From Alkalibacillus flavidus (GTDB lineage: Bacteria; Bacillota; Bacilli; Bacillales; Alkalibacillaceae): 64,000 bases of DNA. The translations under genes were made by a program, and so were the position numbers. Where the stretch lies: contig NZ_JBEPMX010000011.1 in the NCBI RefSeq assembly GCF_040545925.1, forward strand, positions 1-64,000. Direction: 5' to 3'. Below are positions 25,298-34,811 of this stretch, piece by piece (within the stretch, counting starts at the first letter, position 1; each line of letters starts with the position of its first letter). Below the pieces are notes generated by a model. The model saw only the letters and a list, made by a program, of their open reading frames with translations. It did no database searches and was not told the DNA's origin.

Positions 25298-27498
25298 GGA
25301 ATCACCCCTTTCCATAAATTCGTTAGTGCATGAACATTTTGTTGAATTACTATTTGACCGTTCCAATCAAGTGTCAATTCACCATCACCTGTCACATGCC
25401 CAATATGCATCGCATCACCAACTAATTCTTCAAATAGCGATCGATTGTCATTTGAAACAGTGACAATAAATCGTGACTGCGTCTCACTGAATAGCTCTAA
25501 CAAATGTTCACCCGTCAAGCTAATACTCAATCCATAAGACGTTTCCATAATCTTCTCTGCTAAAGCAACAGCTAAGCCACCTTCAGACACATCATGAGCT
25601 GAAGATATGACACCCTTTCGTATCGCGTTTAGAAGTTGCTCTTGTCGCTGGTATTCTGTATCTAAATCAATTTGCGGTGCTCGCCCTTCGTAATTACCGA
25701 TCAACCATTTTTGAACTTCACTCCCCCCCAATTCGAGTTCTGTCTCACCAATGACGTATACTAGATCGCCAGCATTTTTCGCACGTTGTTCTGTAATATG
25801 ATTAACATCATGAATTAAACCAACCATCCCAACAACAGGCGTTGGGTATACGCTCGTTCCATTCGTTTCATTATATAGCGAGACATTTCCACTAATCACA
25901 GGCGTTTTGAGTTGCTTAGCTGCTTCAGCCATACCATCTGTTGCTTGTTCCATCATCCAAAAAATCGTCTCATTTTCAGGGTTACCAAAATTTAAACAGT
26001 CGGTTAACGCTAAAGGTTCGGCTCCAGAACAAACGATATTACGCGCCGCTTCTGCCACTGCAATTTCACCACCAGTTTTCGGATCTAATTGTAAATAACG
26101 TGAATTACAGTCTGTCGTCATTGCCAATGCTTTGTCAGTCCCTTTAAGACGAATGACTGCCGCATCAGATCCAGGTGCAACAACAGTATTCGTTTGTACC
26201 ATATAATCATATTGATCATAGACCCATTCCTTACTCGCAATCGTAGGTGCCCTTAAGAGGTCTTGTAGCAAAACATTTGGATCATCGATATCAGGTACGT
26301 TAAATGTATTTATTTGATTCGTTCGAAATGCTTCGGGTTCTCGGGAAGGTAAATGATAAACAGGTGCATCTTCTGTAAGTGCATCAACGGGTATATCGGC
26401 AACCATCTCACCTTGAAAGGTTAAACGAAGTCGCTTATCATCTGTAACGGTGCCAATTGATACTGCTTCAATACCATATGGCGATACTAAATCCTGAATT
26501 TCTTGTTCACGGCCTTGCTCTACAATAACAAGCATCCGTTCTTGCGATTCAGATAGCATCATCTCATAAGGTGTCATATCGGGTTCACGTTGCGGGACAT
26601 CATCCAAGTTCATCTTAATGCCTGTTCCAGCCTTACTCGCCATTTCACTTGCCGATGATGTTAGTCCAGCAGCACCCATATCTTGAATTCCGATTAAGGC
26701 ATCTGATTGAATTAATTCTAAGCAAGCTTCGATTAGCAATTTCTCCATAAATGGGTCGCCGACTTGTACAGCTGGACGATCTTCACTCGATTCATCAGTC
26801 AAAGATTCAGATGCAAATGTCGCACCATGAATACCGTCACAACCTGTTTTTGAGCCAATATACATCACTGTATTGCCAACACCTTTTGCTTGACCGACTT
26901 GAATATCATGGTGATGAATAAGGCCGACACACATCGCATTAACAAGCGGATTACCTTGGTAGCAATCGTCAAATTGAATCTCGCCACCAACTGTCGGCAC
27001 CCCAACACAATTACCATAACCTGCAATACCAGCTATGACTTCCTCAAACAAATACGTCGTCCGCGGTTGATTTAATTCACCAAAGCGAAGTGAATTAAGT
27101 AATGCAACAGGACGTGCTCCCATCGAAAACACATCGCGCAAAATACCACCGACTCCTGTTGCTGCACCTTGATAAGGCGAAATCGCTGAAGGGTGATTAT
27201 GACTTTCAATTTTGAAGACGGCTGCTAGCCCATCACCAATATCAACAACTCCCGCTCCTTCACCTGGTCCTTGTAATACGCGCTCACTTGATGTCGGAAA
27301 TTTTTTAAGCAGTGGTTGTGATTTCTTATAACTACAATGCTCACTCCACATAACTGAAAAGATTCCTGTTTCAGTATAATTCGGCGTACGTTCTAGCATT
27401 GTTTCAATTAAAGTAAATTCATAATCAGTTAGACCCATAGCTTGATATAATTGGTTCGCTTTAATAGATTCTGCATGGGGTTCAAGAAGTAGTGGCAT
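25273..27498 (-). CDS. purL: phosphoribosylformylglycinamidine synthase, PurL subunit (small type)
   Basis: 741 aa, the small PurL form that needs PurS and PurQ, both encoded just upstream. FGAR amidation uses ammonia channelled from PurQ. Two AIR-synthetase-like halves are visible: MWSEHCSYKKSQP with GPGEGAGVVDIG, and later ISSAHDVSEGGLAVALAE. TTGGAGGG precedes the ATG, which lies inside the purQ 3' end (17-nt overlap). Confidence 0.97.
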   Translation of the reverse strand: MPLLLEPHAESIKANQLYQAMGLTDYEFTLIETMLERTPNYTETGIFSVMWSEHCSYKKSQPLLKKFPTSSERVLQGPGEGAGVVDIGDGLAAVFKIESHNHPSAISPYQGAATGVGGILRDVFSMGARPVALLNSLRFGELNQPRTTYLFEEVIAGIAGYGNCVGVPTVGGEIQFDDCYQGNPLVNAMCVGLIHHHDIQVGQAKGVGNTVMYIGSKTGCDGIHGATFASESLTDESSEDRPAVQVGDPFMEKLLIEACLELIQSDALIGIQDMGAAGLTSSASEMASKAGTGIKMNLDDVPQREPDMTPYEMMLSESQERMLVIVEQGREQEIQDLVSPYGIEAVSIGTVTDDKRLRLTFQGEMVADIPVDALTEDAPVYHLPSREPEAFRTNQINTFNVPDIDDPNVLLQDLLRAPTIASKEWVYDQYDYMVQTNTVVAPGSDAAVIRLKGTDKALAMTTDCNSRYLQLDPKTGGEIAVAEAARNIVCSGAEPLALTDCLNFGNPENETIFWMMEQATDGMAEAAKQLKTPVISGNVSLYNETNGTSVYPTPVVGMVGLIHDVNHITEQRAKNAGDLVYVIGETELELGGSEVQKWLIGNYEGRAPQIDLDTEYQRQEQLLNAIRKGVISSAHDVSEGGLAVALAEKIMETSYGLSISLTGEHLLELFSETQSRFIVTVSNDNRSLFEELVGDAMHIGHVTGDGELTLDWNGQIVIQQNVHALTNLWKGVIPCLVTSKG

Positions 27499-28165
27499 GA
27501 CGTTCCCTCCAATTGGCTAACATTGACTGAAATAATTTAAAACCATCGTCACTTCCAAGTAAGGTATCAATTGCACGTTCTGGATGTGGCATCATCCCTA
27601 GAACATTACCCCGCTCATTAACGATGCCAGCTATATCTGCTGATGACCCATTTGGATTATTGGCATAACGAAACACAATTTGGTCATTCGACGCGAGCTT
27701 TTCCAGTGTGTGAGCGTCACACTCATAATTACCATCAGCATGTGCAATGGGGACTTGAATTGTTTCCCCTTGTTGATAGCTAGTCGTAAACAGTGTCTCA
27801 TTATGTTCAACAATCAATTCTACTGGGCGACAAATAAACTTCAAGTCTCGATTACGCTTCATGGCACCTGGCAATAACCCCGCTTCAAGTAAGACTTGGA
27901 ATCCATTACAAATTCCTAAAACAGGCTTCCCTTCTGATGCAAACGCACTCACTGCTCTCATGACATTTGAAAAACGAGCAATCGCTCCTGAACGTAAATA
28001 GTCACCGTAAGAGAAGCCACCCGGTAACAATACAGCATCATAGCCGTCTAAATTCGTTTCCGTATGAAAGACGTAATCAACTTCTTCATCAAGTCCTGTT
28101 TCAATTGCGTGAAATAAGTCACGATCACAATTCGACCCCGGAAATACAACCACAGCAAACTTCAT
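27482..28165 (-). CDS. purQ: phosphoribosylformylglycinamidine synthase, PurQ subunit (glutaminase)
   Basis: A 227-aa class I glutamine amidotransferase. The nucleophile Cys is in GKPVLGICNGFQVL (about residue 85) and the His of the triad is in MMPHPERA near the C-terminus. It supplies ammonia to PurL in the PurLQS complex. The ATG overlaps the purS stop (ATGA). Confidence 0.97.
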   Translation of the reverse strand: MKFAVVVFPGSNCDRDLFHAIETGLDEEVDYVFHTETNLDGYDAVLLPGGFSYGDYLRSGAIARFSNVMRAVSAFASEGKPVLGICNGFQVLLEAGLLPGAMKRNRDLKFICRPVELIVEHNETLFTTSYQQGETIQVPIAHADGNYECDAHTLEKLASNDQIVFRYANNPNGSSADIAGIVNERGNVLGMMPHPERAIDTLLGSDDGFKLFQSMLANWRERHATTS

Positions 28166-28419
28166 GTTGTGATGACCTCCTCCATGTCATACCGATAGTC
28201 TTCAATGACAGGATTAGATAGCAACTTATTACACATAAACGTGACTTGTTCATCGATTGAATGATCAGCTTTAGGCTCGATGTGGAATTCCATGTACTTA
28301 CCTACACGAATATCACCAACGTTATCTACCCCCATCGTATGAAGTGCCCCCTCTATCGCTTTACCTTGTGGGTCTAACACACCTGATTTCAATGTAATGT
28401 ATACTTTCACTTTGACCAT
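28162..28419 (-). CDS. purS: phosphoribosylformylglycinamidine synthase, PurS subunit
   Basis: An 85-aa small subunit that bridges PurQ and PurL. It begins MVKVKVYITLKSGVLDPQG and has VGKYMEFHIE in the middle, as in other PurS. The ATG at 28419 is chosen because AAGGTG lies 8 nt upstream and the length then equals B. subtilis PurS; an ORF start 14 codons earlier would overlap purC. Confidence 0.96.
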   Translation of the reverse strand: MVKVKVYITLKSGVLDPQGKAIEGALHTMGVDNVGDIRVGKYMEFHIEPKADHSIDEQVTFMCNKLLSNPVIEDYRYDMEEVITT

Positions 28420-28438
28420 GATTACCACACCTTTTCGA

Positions 28439-29164
28439 TTAAATTCCCTTTTCAACTGCACCTTTTAAGCGCGATAAAATCGTCTGGTACGCTTCACCGA
28501 TAGAACCAGTTCCTTCTCGAAATACATCCTTATCAAGCTTCTCGTTTGTATCCAGATCCCACAATCGACATGTATCTGGCGAAATTTCATCCGATACCAC
28601 GAGCATACCCTCTGGGTTAATACCGAATTCTAACTTAAAATCAACAAGTTTCAGGTTACATATATTAAAATGTTTTATTAGTAGATGATTTACATCCAGT
28701 GCAAGTCGCTTCATTGTTAACAAACGTTCTTCTGACACTAACTCAAGCAACCGAATATGATCATCATTAATAAGTGGATCACCAAGCGCATCATCTTTAT
28801 AATACGTCTCAACAATTGTCTGTTTTAATGGTTCGCCTTCATCTAAACCTAATCGCTTGGCTAGACTACCTGCCGCGACATTACGAACAACGACTTCAAG
28901 CGGTATAATTGTTGTTTTTTGTACGAGTTGCTCTGTTTCAGATAACCGCCTAATGAAGTGGTTTGGAATATTTTCCATGGATAACTGCTGAAATAATAAG
29001 GACGAAATATCATTATTGAGTTGCGCTTTCCCTAGTAATTGTTCCTGTTTCTCGCCATTAAACGCTGTTAATACATCTTTATACTGCACCCAAAGCATGT
29101 TGGGGTGATCAACTGTATATAATTGTTTGGCTTTGCCTTCATACAACAACGCATGTTTTTCCAA
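28439..29164 (-). CDS. purC: phosphoribosylaminoimidazole-succinocarboxamide synthase
   Basis: 241 aa; joins CAIR and aspartate with ATP to give SAICAR. Signatures: LLYEGKAKQLY at the N-terminus, IPLEVVVRNVAAGSLAKR in the middle and SPDTCRLWD near residue 200. It lies 19 nt after purB and 19 nt before purS. Confidence 0.97.
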   Translation of the reverse strand: MEKHALLYEGKAKQLYTVDHPNMLWVQYKDVLTAFNGEKQEQLLGKAQLNNDISSLLFQQLSMENIPNHFIRRLSETEQLVQKTTIIPLEVVVRNVAAGSLAKRLGLDEGEPLKQTIVETYYKDDALGDPLINDDHIRLLELVSEERLLTMKRLALDVNHLLIKHFNICNLKLVDFKLEFGINPEGMLVVSDEISPDTCRLWDLDTNEKLDKDVFREGTGSIGEAYQTILSRLKGAVEKGI

Positions 29165-29183
29165 ACTGAAACCTCCTTTAAAT

Positions 29184-30479
29184 TCAATCCAGGCCTAGAC
29201 GGTCAAAGATCATATCAACGTTCTTTAAATGATAGGTCGCATCAAAACATGATTCTAATGTAGCTTCGTCAACAGTACTCGTGATCTCATCAGTTCCACG
29301 AATTAAATCAGGGAATGATGTTCCTTCTTCCCAAGCGCGCATGGCTAAGGGCTGCACAAGATCATAAGCGCGTTCACGCGAAAAACCTTGGTCAATGAGG
29401 GTTAAGAGTACACGTTGTGAATAGATTAAACCGTATGTTCGACCCATATTGGCCTGCATATTATCTGCGAACACCGTTAAATTATCGACAGTGCTTGCAA
29501 ATCGATTCAACATATAATTAAGCGCAATCGTCGCATCAGGCAAAATGACACGTTCTGCAGATGAATGAGAGATATCTCGTTCATGCCAAAGTGACACATT
29601 TTCATACGCTGTCATCATATAACCACGGATAACGCGCGCCATACCAGACATATTTTCTGAGCCAATCGGATTACGTTTATGCGGCATAGCCGATGACCCT
29701 TTTTGGCCTTTTGCAAAAAACTCCTCTACTTCACGTGTCTCACTTTTTTGTAACCCACGTATTTCGGTAGCCATCTTCTCAATCGATGTCGCGATTAACG
29801 CTAATGTTGACATATAGTCAGCGTGACGATCCCGTTGTAATGTTTGAGTCGAAATCGGTGACGGCGTTAAACCAAGCTTTTCACACACGTATTGTTCAAC
29901 ATACGGATCGATATTAGCATAGGTTCCAACAGCGCCCGATAATTTACCGACTTCGATACCTTTTGCGGCCACTTCAAAGCGTTCTATATTTCGTTTTAAC
30001 TCTTCATACCAAAGTGCAAGTTTTAACCCAAATGTCGTCGGCTCCGCATGAACACCATGAGTCCGTCCCATCATAATCGTATACTTATGATCTTCAGCTT
30101 TTCGTTTGATGACATCTAAAAACTTATGTAAATCATTGCGAATTACATCATTAGCTTGCTTAATCGTGTAAGACAAAGCCGTGTCTACTACATCTGTTGA
30201 TGTTAAGCCATAATGGATCCATTTCTTTTCGTCACCTAATGTTTCTGAAACCGCACGTGTAAACGCAACGACATCGTGACGTGTCTCTTGTTCAATCTCT
30301 TGAATGCGATTCAGATCAAAGGTCGCTTGCTCACGTATTGTCGCAACATCCTTTTTAGGAATATAACCCAGCTCTGCCCACGCCTCACAAGCTAATATTT
30401 CAACTTCTAGCCATGCTTTAAATCGGTTTTCCTCTGTCCATATTTGTCCCATTTCTTCACGTGTATAACGTTCGATCAT
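29184..30479 (-). CDS. purB: adenylosuccinate lyase
   Basis: 431 aa, the same length as B. subtilis PurB. It acts twice: SAICAR to AICAR, and adenylosuccinate to AMP. The fumarase/aspartase signature GSSAMPHKRNPIGSEN and the catalytic-His segment MMGRTHGVHAEPTT are visible. The ATG at 30479 (MIERYTREEM) is chosen because GGAGGG lies 6 nt upstream; the open frame nine codons further has no site. It overlaps purK by 23 nt. Confidence 0.97.
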   Translation of the reverse strand: MIERYTREEMGQIWTEENRFKAWLEVEILACEAWAELGYIPKKDVATIREQATFDLNRIQEIEQETRHDVVAFTRAVSETLGDEKKWIHYGLTSTDVVDTALSYTIKQANDVIRNDLHKFLDVIKRKAEDHKYTIMMGRTHGVHAEPTTFGLKLALWYEELKRNIERFEVAAKGIEVGKLSGAVGTYANIDPYVEQYVCEKLGLTPSPISTQTLQRDRHADYMSTLALIATSIEKMATEIRGLQKSETREVEEFFAKGQKGSSAMPHKRNPIGSENMSGMARVIRGYMMTAYENVSLWHERDISHSSAERVILPDATIALNYMLNRFASTVDNLTVFADNMQANMGRTYGLIYSQRVLLTLIDQGFSRERAYDLVQPLAMRAWEEGTSFPDLIRGTDEITSTVDEATLESCFDATYHLKNVDMIFDRLGLD

Positions 30480-31605
30480 GCTGTTCCCTCCAAATATTAC
30501 TTTCATCTATAGTTTTTAAAATATCTTCAACTTCATTTCCAATAAAATTAATATGCCCCATTTTACGACCCGTTTTCGCTTTATCTTTCCCGTAATAATG
30601 CAACTTCGCTTGAGGCAAGTTTGTGATAACTGAGTCCACTTTATTAACATGTTCACCTAAAATATTCGTCATCACCACTGGTGTCTTTAAATCAATATTA
30701 TCTAATGCCCAGCCGCAAATCGCACGTACATGCTGCTCAAATTGTGAAGTCGTACACGCATCAAGTGTGTAATGCCCAGAATTATGAGGTCTCGGTGCCA
30801 CTTCATTCACATAAATGGTATTATCTCTTCCTAAAAAGAGTTCAACACCTAGAGCACCAATCGAACCAAGCGTTTCAGCCACATTAATCGCAACATTTCG
30901 AGCATGCGTTTCAACTGAATCTTCAACACGTGCTGGTACAATTGATTGATGTAAGATATGGTTGACGTGAATATTCTCAGATAAAGGATATGTCATCACG
31001 TCTCCATTTGTACCTCGTACAACTATAACCGACAGCTCCTGTTTGAAATACACCATTTCTTCTAAAATACAAGGACCTTGTCTAAGTAAGGACATAGCAG
31101 CTTCAACATCGTCCTCGTTATAAATCACTATTTGTCCTTTGCCATCATAACCAAACTGACGTGTTTTCAAAATGGCAGGATATCCTATTATGGCAATGGC
31201 AGTTGGTAAGTCACTGCTTGTGTTTACAGATTGATAACGCGCAACCTGAGAACCACTACTTTCAATGGCTTGTTTTTCAAAAACGCGATCCTGCGTCGTT
31301 TCAATCAACTGACTACCTTGTGGCAAATAGGCATAACCTTCTAAATAGTTTAAAACGTGACTATCTACATTTTCGAATTCATATGTGATGACATCAGCCA
31401 CTTCTTTTAGCTGTTTCGCTGCTTCTAAATCCGAATAAGGCGCGACAATAATATTATCAGCTACTTGTGCTGTAGGCGAATCAATATTAGGATCTAAAAC
31501 TGCAACACGAAATCCCATAGCTTTCGCCGCTAAAGCCATCATCCGTCCTAGTTGGCCACCACCAATAATTCCAACTGTCGAATGCGGTTTAATTATAAAC
31601 GCCAT
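30457..31605 (-). CDS. purK: N5-carboxyaminoimidazole ribonucleotide synthase
   Basis: A 382-aa ATP-grasp enzyme converting AIR + HCO3- + ATP to N5-CAIR. It starts MAFIIKPHSTVGIIGGGQLG with the usual glycine-rich turn; PAILKTRQFGYDGKGQ and NEVAPRPHNSGHYTLDA mark the ATP-grasp core. It overlaps purE by 13 nt and has AAAGGAG 8 nt upstream. Confidence 0.97.
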   Translation of the reverse strand: MAFIIKPHSTVGIIGGGQLGRMMALAAKAMGFRVAVLDPNIDSPTAQVADNIIVAPYSDLEAAKQLKEVADVITYEFENVDSHVLNYLEGYAYLPQGSQLIETTQDRVFEKQAIESSGSQVARYQSVNTSSDLPTAIAIIGYPAILKTRQFGYDGKGQIVIYNEDDVEAAMSLLRQGPCILEEMVYFKQELSVIVVRGTNGDVMTYPLSENIHVNHILHQSIVPARVEDSVETHARNVAINVAETLGSIGALGVELFLGRDNTIYVNEVAPRPHNSGHYTLDACTTSQFEQHVRAICGWALDNIDLKTPVVMTNILGEHVNKVDSVITNLPQAKLHYYGKDKAKTGRKMGHINFIGNEVEDILKTIDESNIWREQHDRTLYT

Positions 31606-32093
31606 GTTTTAAACTCCTTTTGACTCGCTTCGACTTTATCTTGCATAGTTTGACGGTACTGTTGCAATCGTTGATACAGGTCCAAATCAAATGGTGCTAA
31701 TTGTTTAGCAGCTAACAACCCAGCATTTTTAGCACCGGCTTCACCAATAGCAACTGTTGCAACAGGGACTCCACCAGGCATTTGAACTATTGATAAGAGT
31801 GAATCGAATCCACTTAAGCTCTTTGATTCAACAGGTACACCAATGACTGGTAAGACTGTTTTGGCCGCGATCATACCTGGTAAATGAGCAGCACCTCCTG
31901 CTCCGGCAACAATGACTTTTATTCCCCGATCGTATGCTTTTTCAGCGTATGTAAACATTTTATCAGGGGTTCGATGCGCTGAGATCACTTCTTTTTCATA
32001 AGGAATTTGTAATTCTTCTAACACAGCACATGTTTGTTTCATCGTTTCCCAATCCGATGTACTTCCCATCACGACACCAACAACAGGTTGCAT
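31593..32093 (-). CDS. purE: N5-carboxyaminoimidazole ribonucleotide mutase (class I PurE)
   Basis: 166 aa; moves the carboxyl group of N5-CAIR to give CAIR. Motifs GSTSDWETM, SAHRTPDKM and GAGGAAHLPGM are present. First gene of the operon. The ATG at 32093 is chosen because AAAGGAGGT lies 7 nt upstream; the frame is open a further 23 codons into the attenuator hairpin, which cannot be coding. Confidence 0.97.
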   Translation of the reverse strand: MQPVVGVVMGSTSDWETMKQTCAVLEELQIPYEKEVISAHRTPDKMFTYAEKAYDRGIKVIVAGAGGAAHLPGMIAAKTVLPVIGVPVESKSLSGFDSLLSIVQMPGGVPVATVAIGEAGAKNAGLLAAKQLAPFDLDLYQRLQQYRQTMQDKVEASQKEFKTWRL

Positions 32094-32106
32094 TAAGAGA
32101 CCTCCT

Positions 32107-32154
32107 TTAAAATAAAATGCAGATTGCTCTCCACTATAAGGAAAGCAATCTGCA
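32107..32154 (-). terminator. attenuator terminator of the purine operon
   Basis: On the minus strand, TGCAGATTGCTTTCC (32140-32154) pairs with GGAGAGCAATCTGCA (32118-32132), loop of 7, followed by TTTTATTTT. It follows the guanine aptamer and forms the expression platform; it ends just before the purE ribosome-binding site. Confidence 0.92.
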
Positions 32155-32211
32155 CACTTCATCTAACCGATACACTACTCCCATATATCATGGTCAAATT
32201 ATCAGATTACT

Positions 32212-32283
32212 CCCTCATAGTCCAGCTTGTTTACGGCAACCGGGTAGAAACTTTTGGGCCATATTCCCAATATTATATGAGGG
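32212..32283 (-). promoter_or_regulatory. purine (guanine-type) riboswitch aptamer
   Basis: On the minus strand: CCCTCATATAATATTGGG, AATATGGCCCAA, AGTTTCTACC, GCCGTAAAC and GGACTATGAGGG. These are the P1 stem, two loop motifs and J3/1 of the purine aptamer. The base that reads the ligand is C (GACTATG), so guanine/hypoxanthine is expected rather than adenine (which needs T there). High guanine should favour the downstream terminator. Confidence 0.95.
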
Positions 32284-32315
32284 TATATCATTGTCGTATT
32301 TCAATTTCTACTCAA

Positions 32316-32343
32316 ATTATAACATGAAAATCTAAACTATCAA
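32316..32343 (-). promoter_or_regulatory. promoter of the purine operon
   Basis: On the minus strand: -35 TTGATA (32338-32343), 16-nt spacer, -10 TATAAT (32316-32321). Transcription would start about 25 nt before the guanine aptamer. Confidence 0.75.
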
Positions 32344-32357
32344 TCAAAACTTTAACA

Positions 32358-32401
32358 AAAACCGAAAAATATTCTCAACATTAAGCTTAATGTTCGTTTT
32401 T
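32358..32401 (-). promoter_or_regulatory. pair of PurR boxes upstream of the purine promoter
   Basis: Two inverted sequences resemble the PurBox consensus AWWWCCGAACWWT: AAAAACGAACATT on the minus strand (32389-32401) and AAAACCGAAAAAT on the plus strand (32358-32370), 18 bp apart. The arrangement matches PurR operators of B. subtilis. The distal box touches the truA stop codon. Confidence 0.7.
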
Positions 32402-33138
32402 TAATAAGTGACTTGCCACAAAAATAACCCGTGACTAGGCGCTGTCATCCCGACTTTTTGCCTGTCTAAAGTGGCAAATGCTTCATCAATACAGGACGAC
32501 GCCTTTTTATTTAACCCTATTTCAACTAAGGTCCCGACAATAATTCGCACCATGTGGGTTAGAAAGCCATCACCTTTTACTTCGAACATGATACGACCAT
32601 TCTCTTCCCAAATCTCAATCGCATTCACCGTTCGTGTTTTATCCCCAGTGACATTGGACTTAGATGCAGAAAACGGTGTGAAATCATGAGTCCCGATAAT
32701 TTTTTCAGCTGCTGATCTCATCAAATCGAGATCAATTGGTTTAATGACATGCCATTCGTACTGCCGATTAAATAAATCATAATGACGTTGATTTAGCACG
32801 GCGTAACGGTAAACTTTCCCTCGAGCACTCTTCCGTGCATGAAAATGTTCATCAACTTTCTCAACTCGTTGCACTTGCACATCTGATGGTAATAAGGTTT
32901 GTAGTGCTTGGTGCCAAGCCGAACAATCCAAGGTTAAAGGCGTATTAAAATGAATGACTTGATCTAACGCATGCACTCCTGAGTCCGTTCTACCAGATGA
33001 ATAAATCCGAATATCATCACGATGTATTTTCTTTAAGGCTTGTTCAATAACCAATTGCACCGTTCGTTCACTTGTCTGCACCTGATAACCAGCAAAATGT
33101 GTGCCGTCATAAGCGATATGTACTTTAATTCGTTCCAC
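32401..33138 (-). CDS. truA: tRNA pseudouridine(38-40) synthase TruA
   Basis: 245 aa; modifies U38-U40 in tRNA anticodon arms. The catalytic Asp lies in SSGRTDSGVHALDQ (about residue 53). It starts at GTG with AAAGGGGAG 6 nt upstream. It is last gene of the ecf-truA group and is followed at once by the purine operon control region; in B. subtilis rplM follows instead. Confidence 0.96.
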   Translation of the reverse strand: MERIKVHIAYDGTHFAGYQVQTSERTVQLVIEQALKKIHRDDIRIYSSGRTDSGVHALDQVIHFNTPLTLDCSAWHQALQTLLPSDVQVQRVEKVDEHFHARKSARGKVYRYAVLNQRHYDLFNRQYEWHVIKPIDLDLMRSAAEKIIGTHDFTPFSASKSNVTGDKTRTVNAIEIWEENGRIMFEVKGDGFLTHMVRIIVGTLVEIGLNKKASSCIDEAFATLDRQKVGMTAPSHGLFLWQVTY

Positions 33139-33150
33139 ATTGACTCCCCT

Positions 33151-33948
33151 TTACCTTATCATCAGATAAATTGATATCGTTGCCGTCGTCATCAGGCATA
33201 CGACGATATAATCCATTGTCCTAAAAACGATTTGCCGATAAGATGTACGATGGTCAGCCCCTTGGTAACCTCGCGCCTCCATCGCCATAGCTAGAGCTTC
33301 AGCCCGTTTAAAGGCACTGATAAACAACGGAATTAAAAGCGGTAATAAAGCTTTAAGTCGGTCTCGAAGTCGTCCTTGCGTATAATCAAGACCTCTAGCT
33401 GCTTGCGCCTTTGCGATCTTATCCATCTCTTCTGTCATGGTTGGTATTAACCTTAATGAGATCGCCATCATAATCGCCAATTCATTGACGGGTAGCCCCA
33501 ACCTAGTCAACGGTGTTAAAAACCACCTCATCGCATCTGTGACCGCTAACGGCGGTGTCGTTAACGTAAGAAGAGTTGCCATGACAATCATAAGAAGCAA
33601 ACGACTCGCAATCTCGCCACCTTGGATAAAACCTTGGTCATAAATAACGAACCCAAACACATCAAATAAGGCTTCACCATCACGTTGGAATAACACATGA
33701 AAGATAAAGGTAAAGGCCACGAGCCACCAAACTGGCTTTAATCCTTTGATTAAATAGGTTACTGGGATTGTTGATAATAAAACACAACCCAATACGAACC
33801 CGTATAATAAGCTATAAATCAACAAGCGATCGATAACGAACATCGTGATCACAAACAAAATAAGCGAGATGATTTTCGTCCGTGGATCTAATCTATGTAT
33901 GAATGATTCTCTCGGAATATACTGGCCTAAAATAAATGATTGCGTCAC
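33151..33948 (-). CDS. ecfT: energy-coupling factor transporter transmembrane protein EcfT
   Basis: A 265-aa membrane protein with about five to six helices. Two Ala-Arg-Gly coupling motifs are visible (AQAARGLDY near 190 and MEARGYQG near 230); they bind the ATPases. EcfT with EcfA1/EcfA2 forms the shared energising module for vitamin and metal S-components encoded elsewhere. It overlaps ecfA2 by 4 nt. Confidence 0.95.
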   Translation of the reverse strand: MTQSFILGQYIPRESFIHRLDPRTKIISLILFVITMFVIDRLLIYSLLYGFVLGCVLLSTIPVTYLIKGLKPVWWLVAFTFIFHVLFQRDGEALFDVFGFVIYDQGFIQGGEIASRLLLMIVMATLLTLTTPPLAVTDAMRWFLTPLTRLGLPVNELAIMMAISLRLIPTMTEEMDKIAKAQAARGLDYTQGRLRDRLKALLPLLIPLFISAFKRAEALAMAMEARGYQGADHRTSYRQIVFRTMDYIVVCLMTTATISIYLMIR

Positions 33949-34811
33949 TTGTTAGCACCAGCCTTTATCCGCTTGATTAAAGCCTGGCTAACTGTATCGA
34001 CCGTCGCTTCATCTTCATTCCAGTTGACACCTAAAGTTTGTTGCATGTAATCAACGAATTTAATCGATTCAGGAGCAGCTAAACCAATCGCTTCTAACTG
34101 ATCTCGTTTTTCTATTAAATGTTTCGGTGAGGTCACACTGTCGATACAACCGTCATTTAATACCACAAGCTGATCAGCATTCGCCATGGCATCTTCCATA
34201 TTGTGAGTCACTAAAACGACCGTTTTACCCTTTTCTTCATTGAGATACCGAAATAATTGCAGCAGCTGTTTTTTACCCACTGGATCCAGCCCTGCTGTCG
34301 GCTCATCTAAGACAAGTACTTCTGAATCTAAAATTAACACACTTGCTAAGGCGACCCGCTTCATTTGCCCACCACTTAATGTAAAAGGAGACCGTTCTAA
34401 AAATGATTCATCAAGGCCAACATCCTGCAAAACTTGAGGCAATTTTGCTTCAACTTGTCCGAGATCTAACCCAAAATTCTTCGGACCAAATAACAACTCT
34501 TGTTTGACGGTTTCCTCAAATAATTGATGCTCTGGATATTGAAATACAAGACCAACTCGCCTTCGCAATTCTTTTAATGGTTTAGATTTAGCACCTGGTA
34601 ATCTAGTGTCACCAACCGTGACAGTACCTGATGTTGGTTGTAATAATCCATTTAACTGTTGTAGCAAGGTCGACTTTCCAGAGCCTGTTCGACCGACAAT
34701 AGCTGTGAAAAACTCTGATGGAATCGTAAAGGAAAGTCCTTGTAAGGCAACATGCTCGAGTGGCGTATTCGGTTGATAAATATAGTCTACGTCTTCAAAT
34801 ACAATCTCCAT
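33945..34811 (-). CDS. ecfA2: energy-coupling factor transporter ATPase EcfA2
   Basis: A 288-aa ABC ATPase. Walker A is GRTGSGKSTLLQ (about 40-51), the signature LSGGQMKRVA, and Walker B VLVLDEPTAGLDP. A C-terminal extension past the nucleotide-binding domain is typical of EcfA2. It starts within the ecfA1 3' end (25-nt overlap). Confidence 0.95.
   Translation of the reverse strand: MEIVFEDVDYIYQPNTPLEHVALQGLSFTIPSEFFTAIVGRTGSGKSTLLQQLNGLLQPTSGTVTVGDTRLPGAKSKPLKELRRRVGLVFQYPEHQLFEETVKQELLFGPKNFGLDLGQVEAKLPQVLQDVGLDESFLERSPFTLSGGQMKRVALASVLILDSEVLVLDEPTAGLDPVGKKQLLQLFRYLNEEKGKTVVLVTHNMEDAMANADQLVVLNDGCIDSVTSPKHLIEKRDQLEAIGLAAPESIKFVDYMQQTLGVNWNEDEATVDTVSQALIKRIKAGANK

Noticed and set aside
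32094..32162. 23-codon N-terminal extension of purE
   Set aside because: It would translate through the attenuator hairpin; the family start has an AAAGGAGGT.
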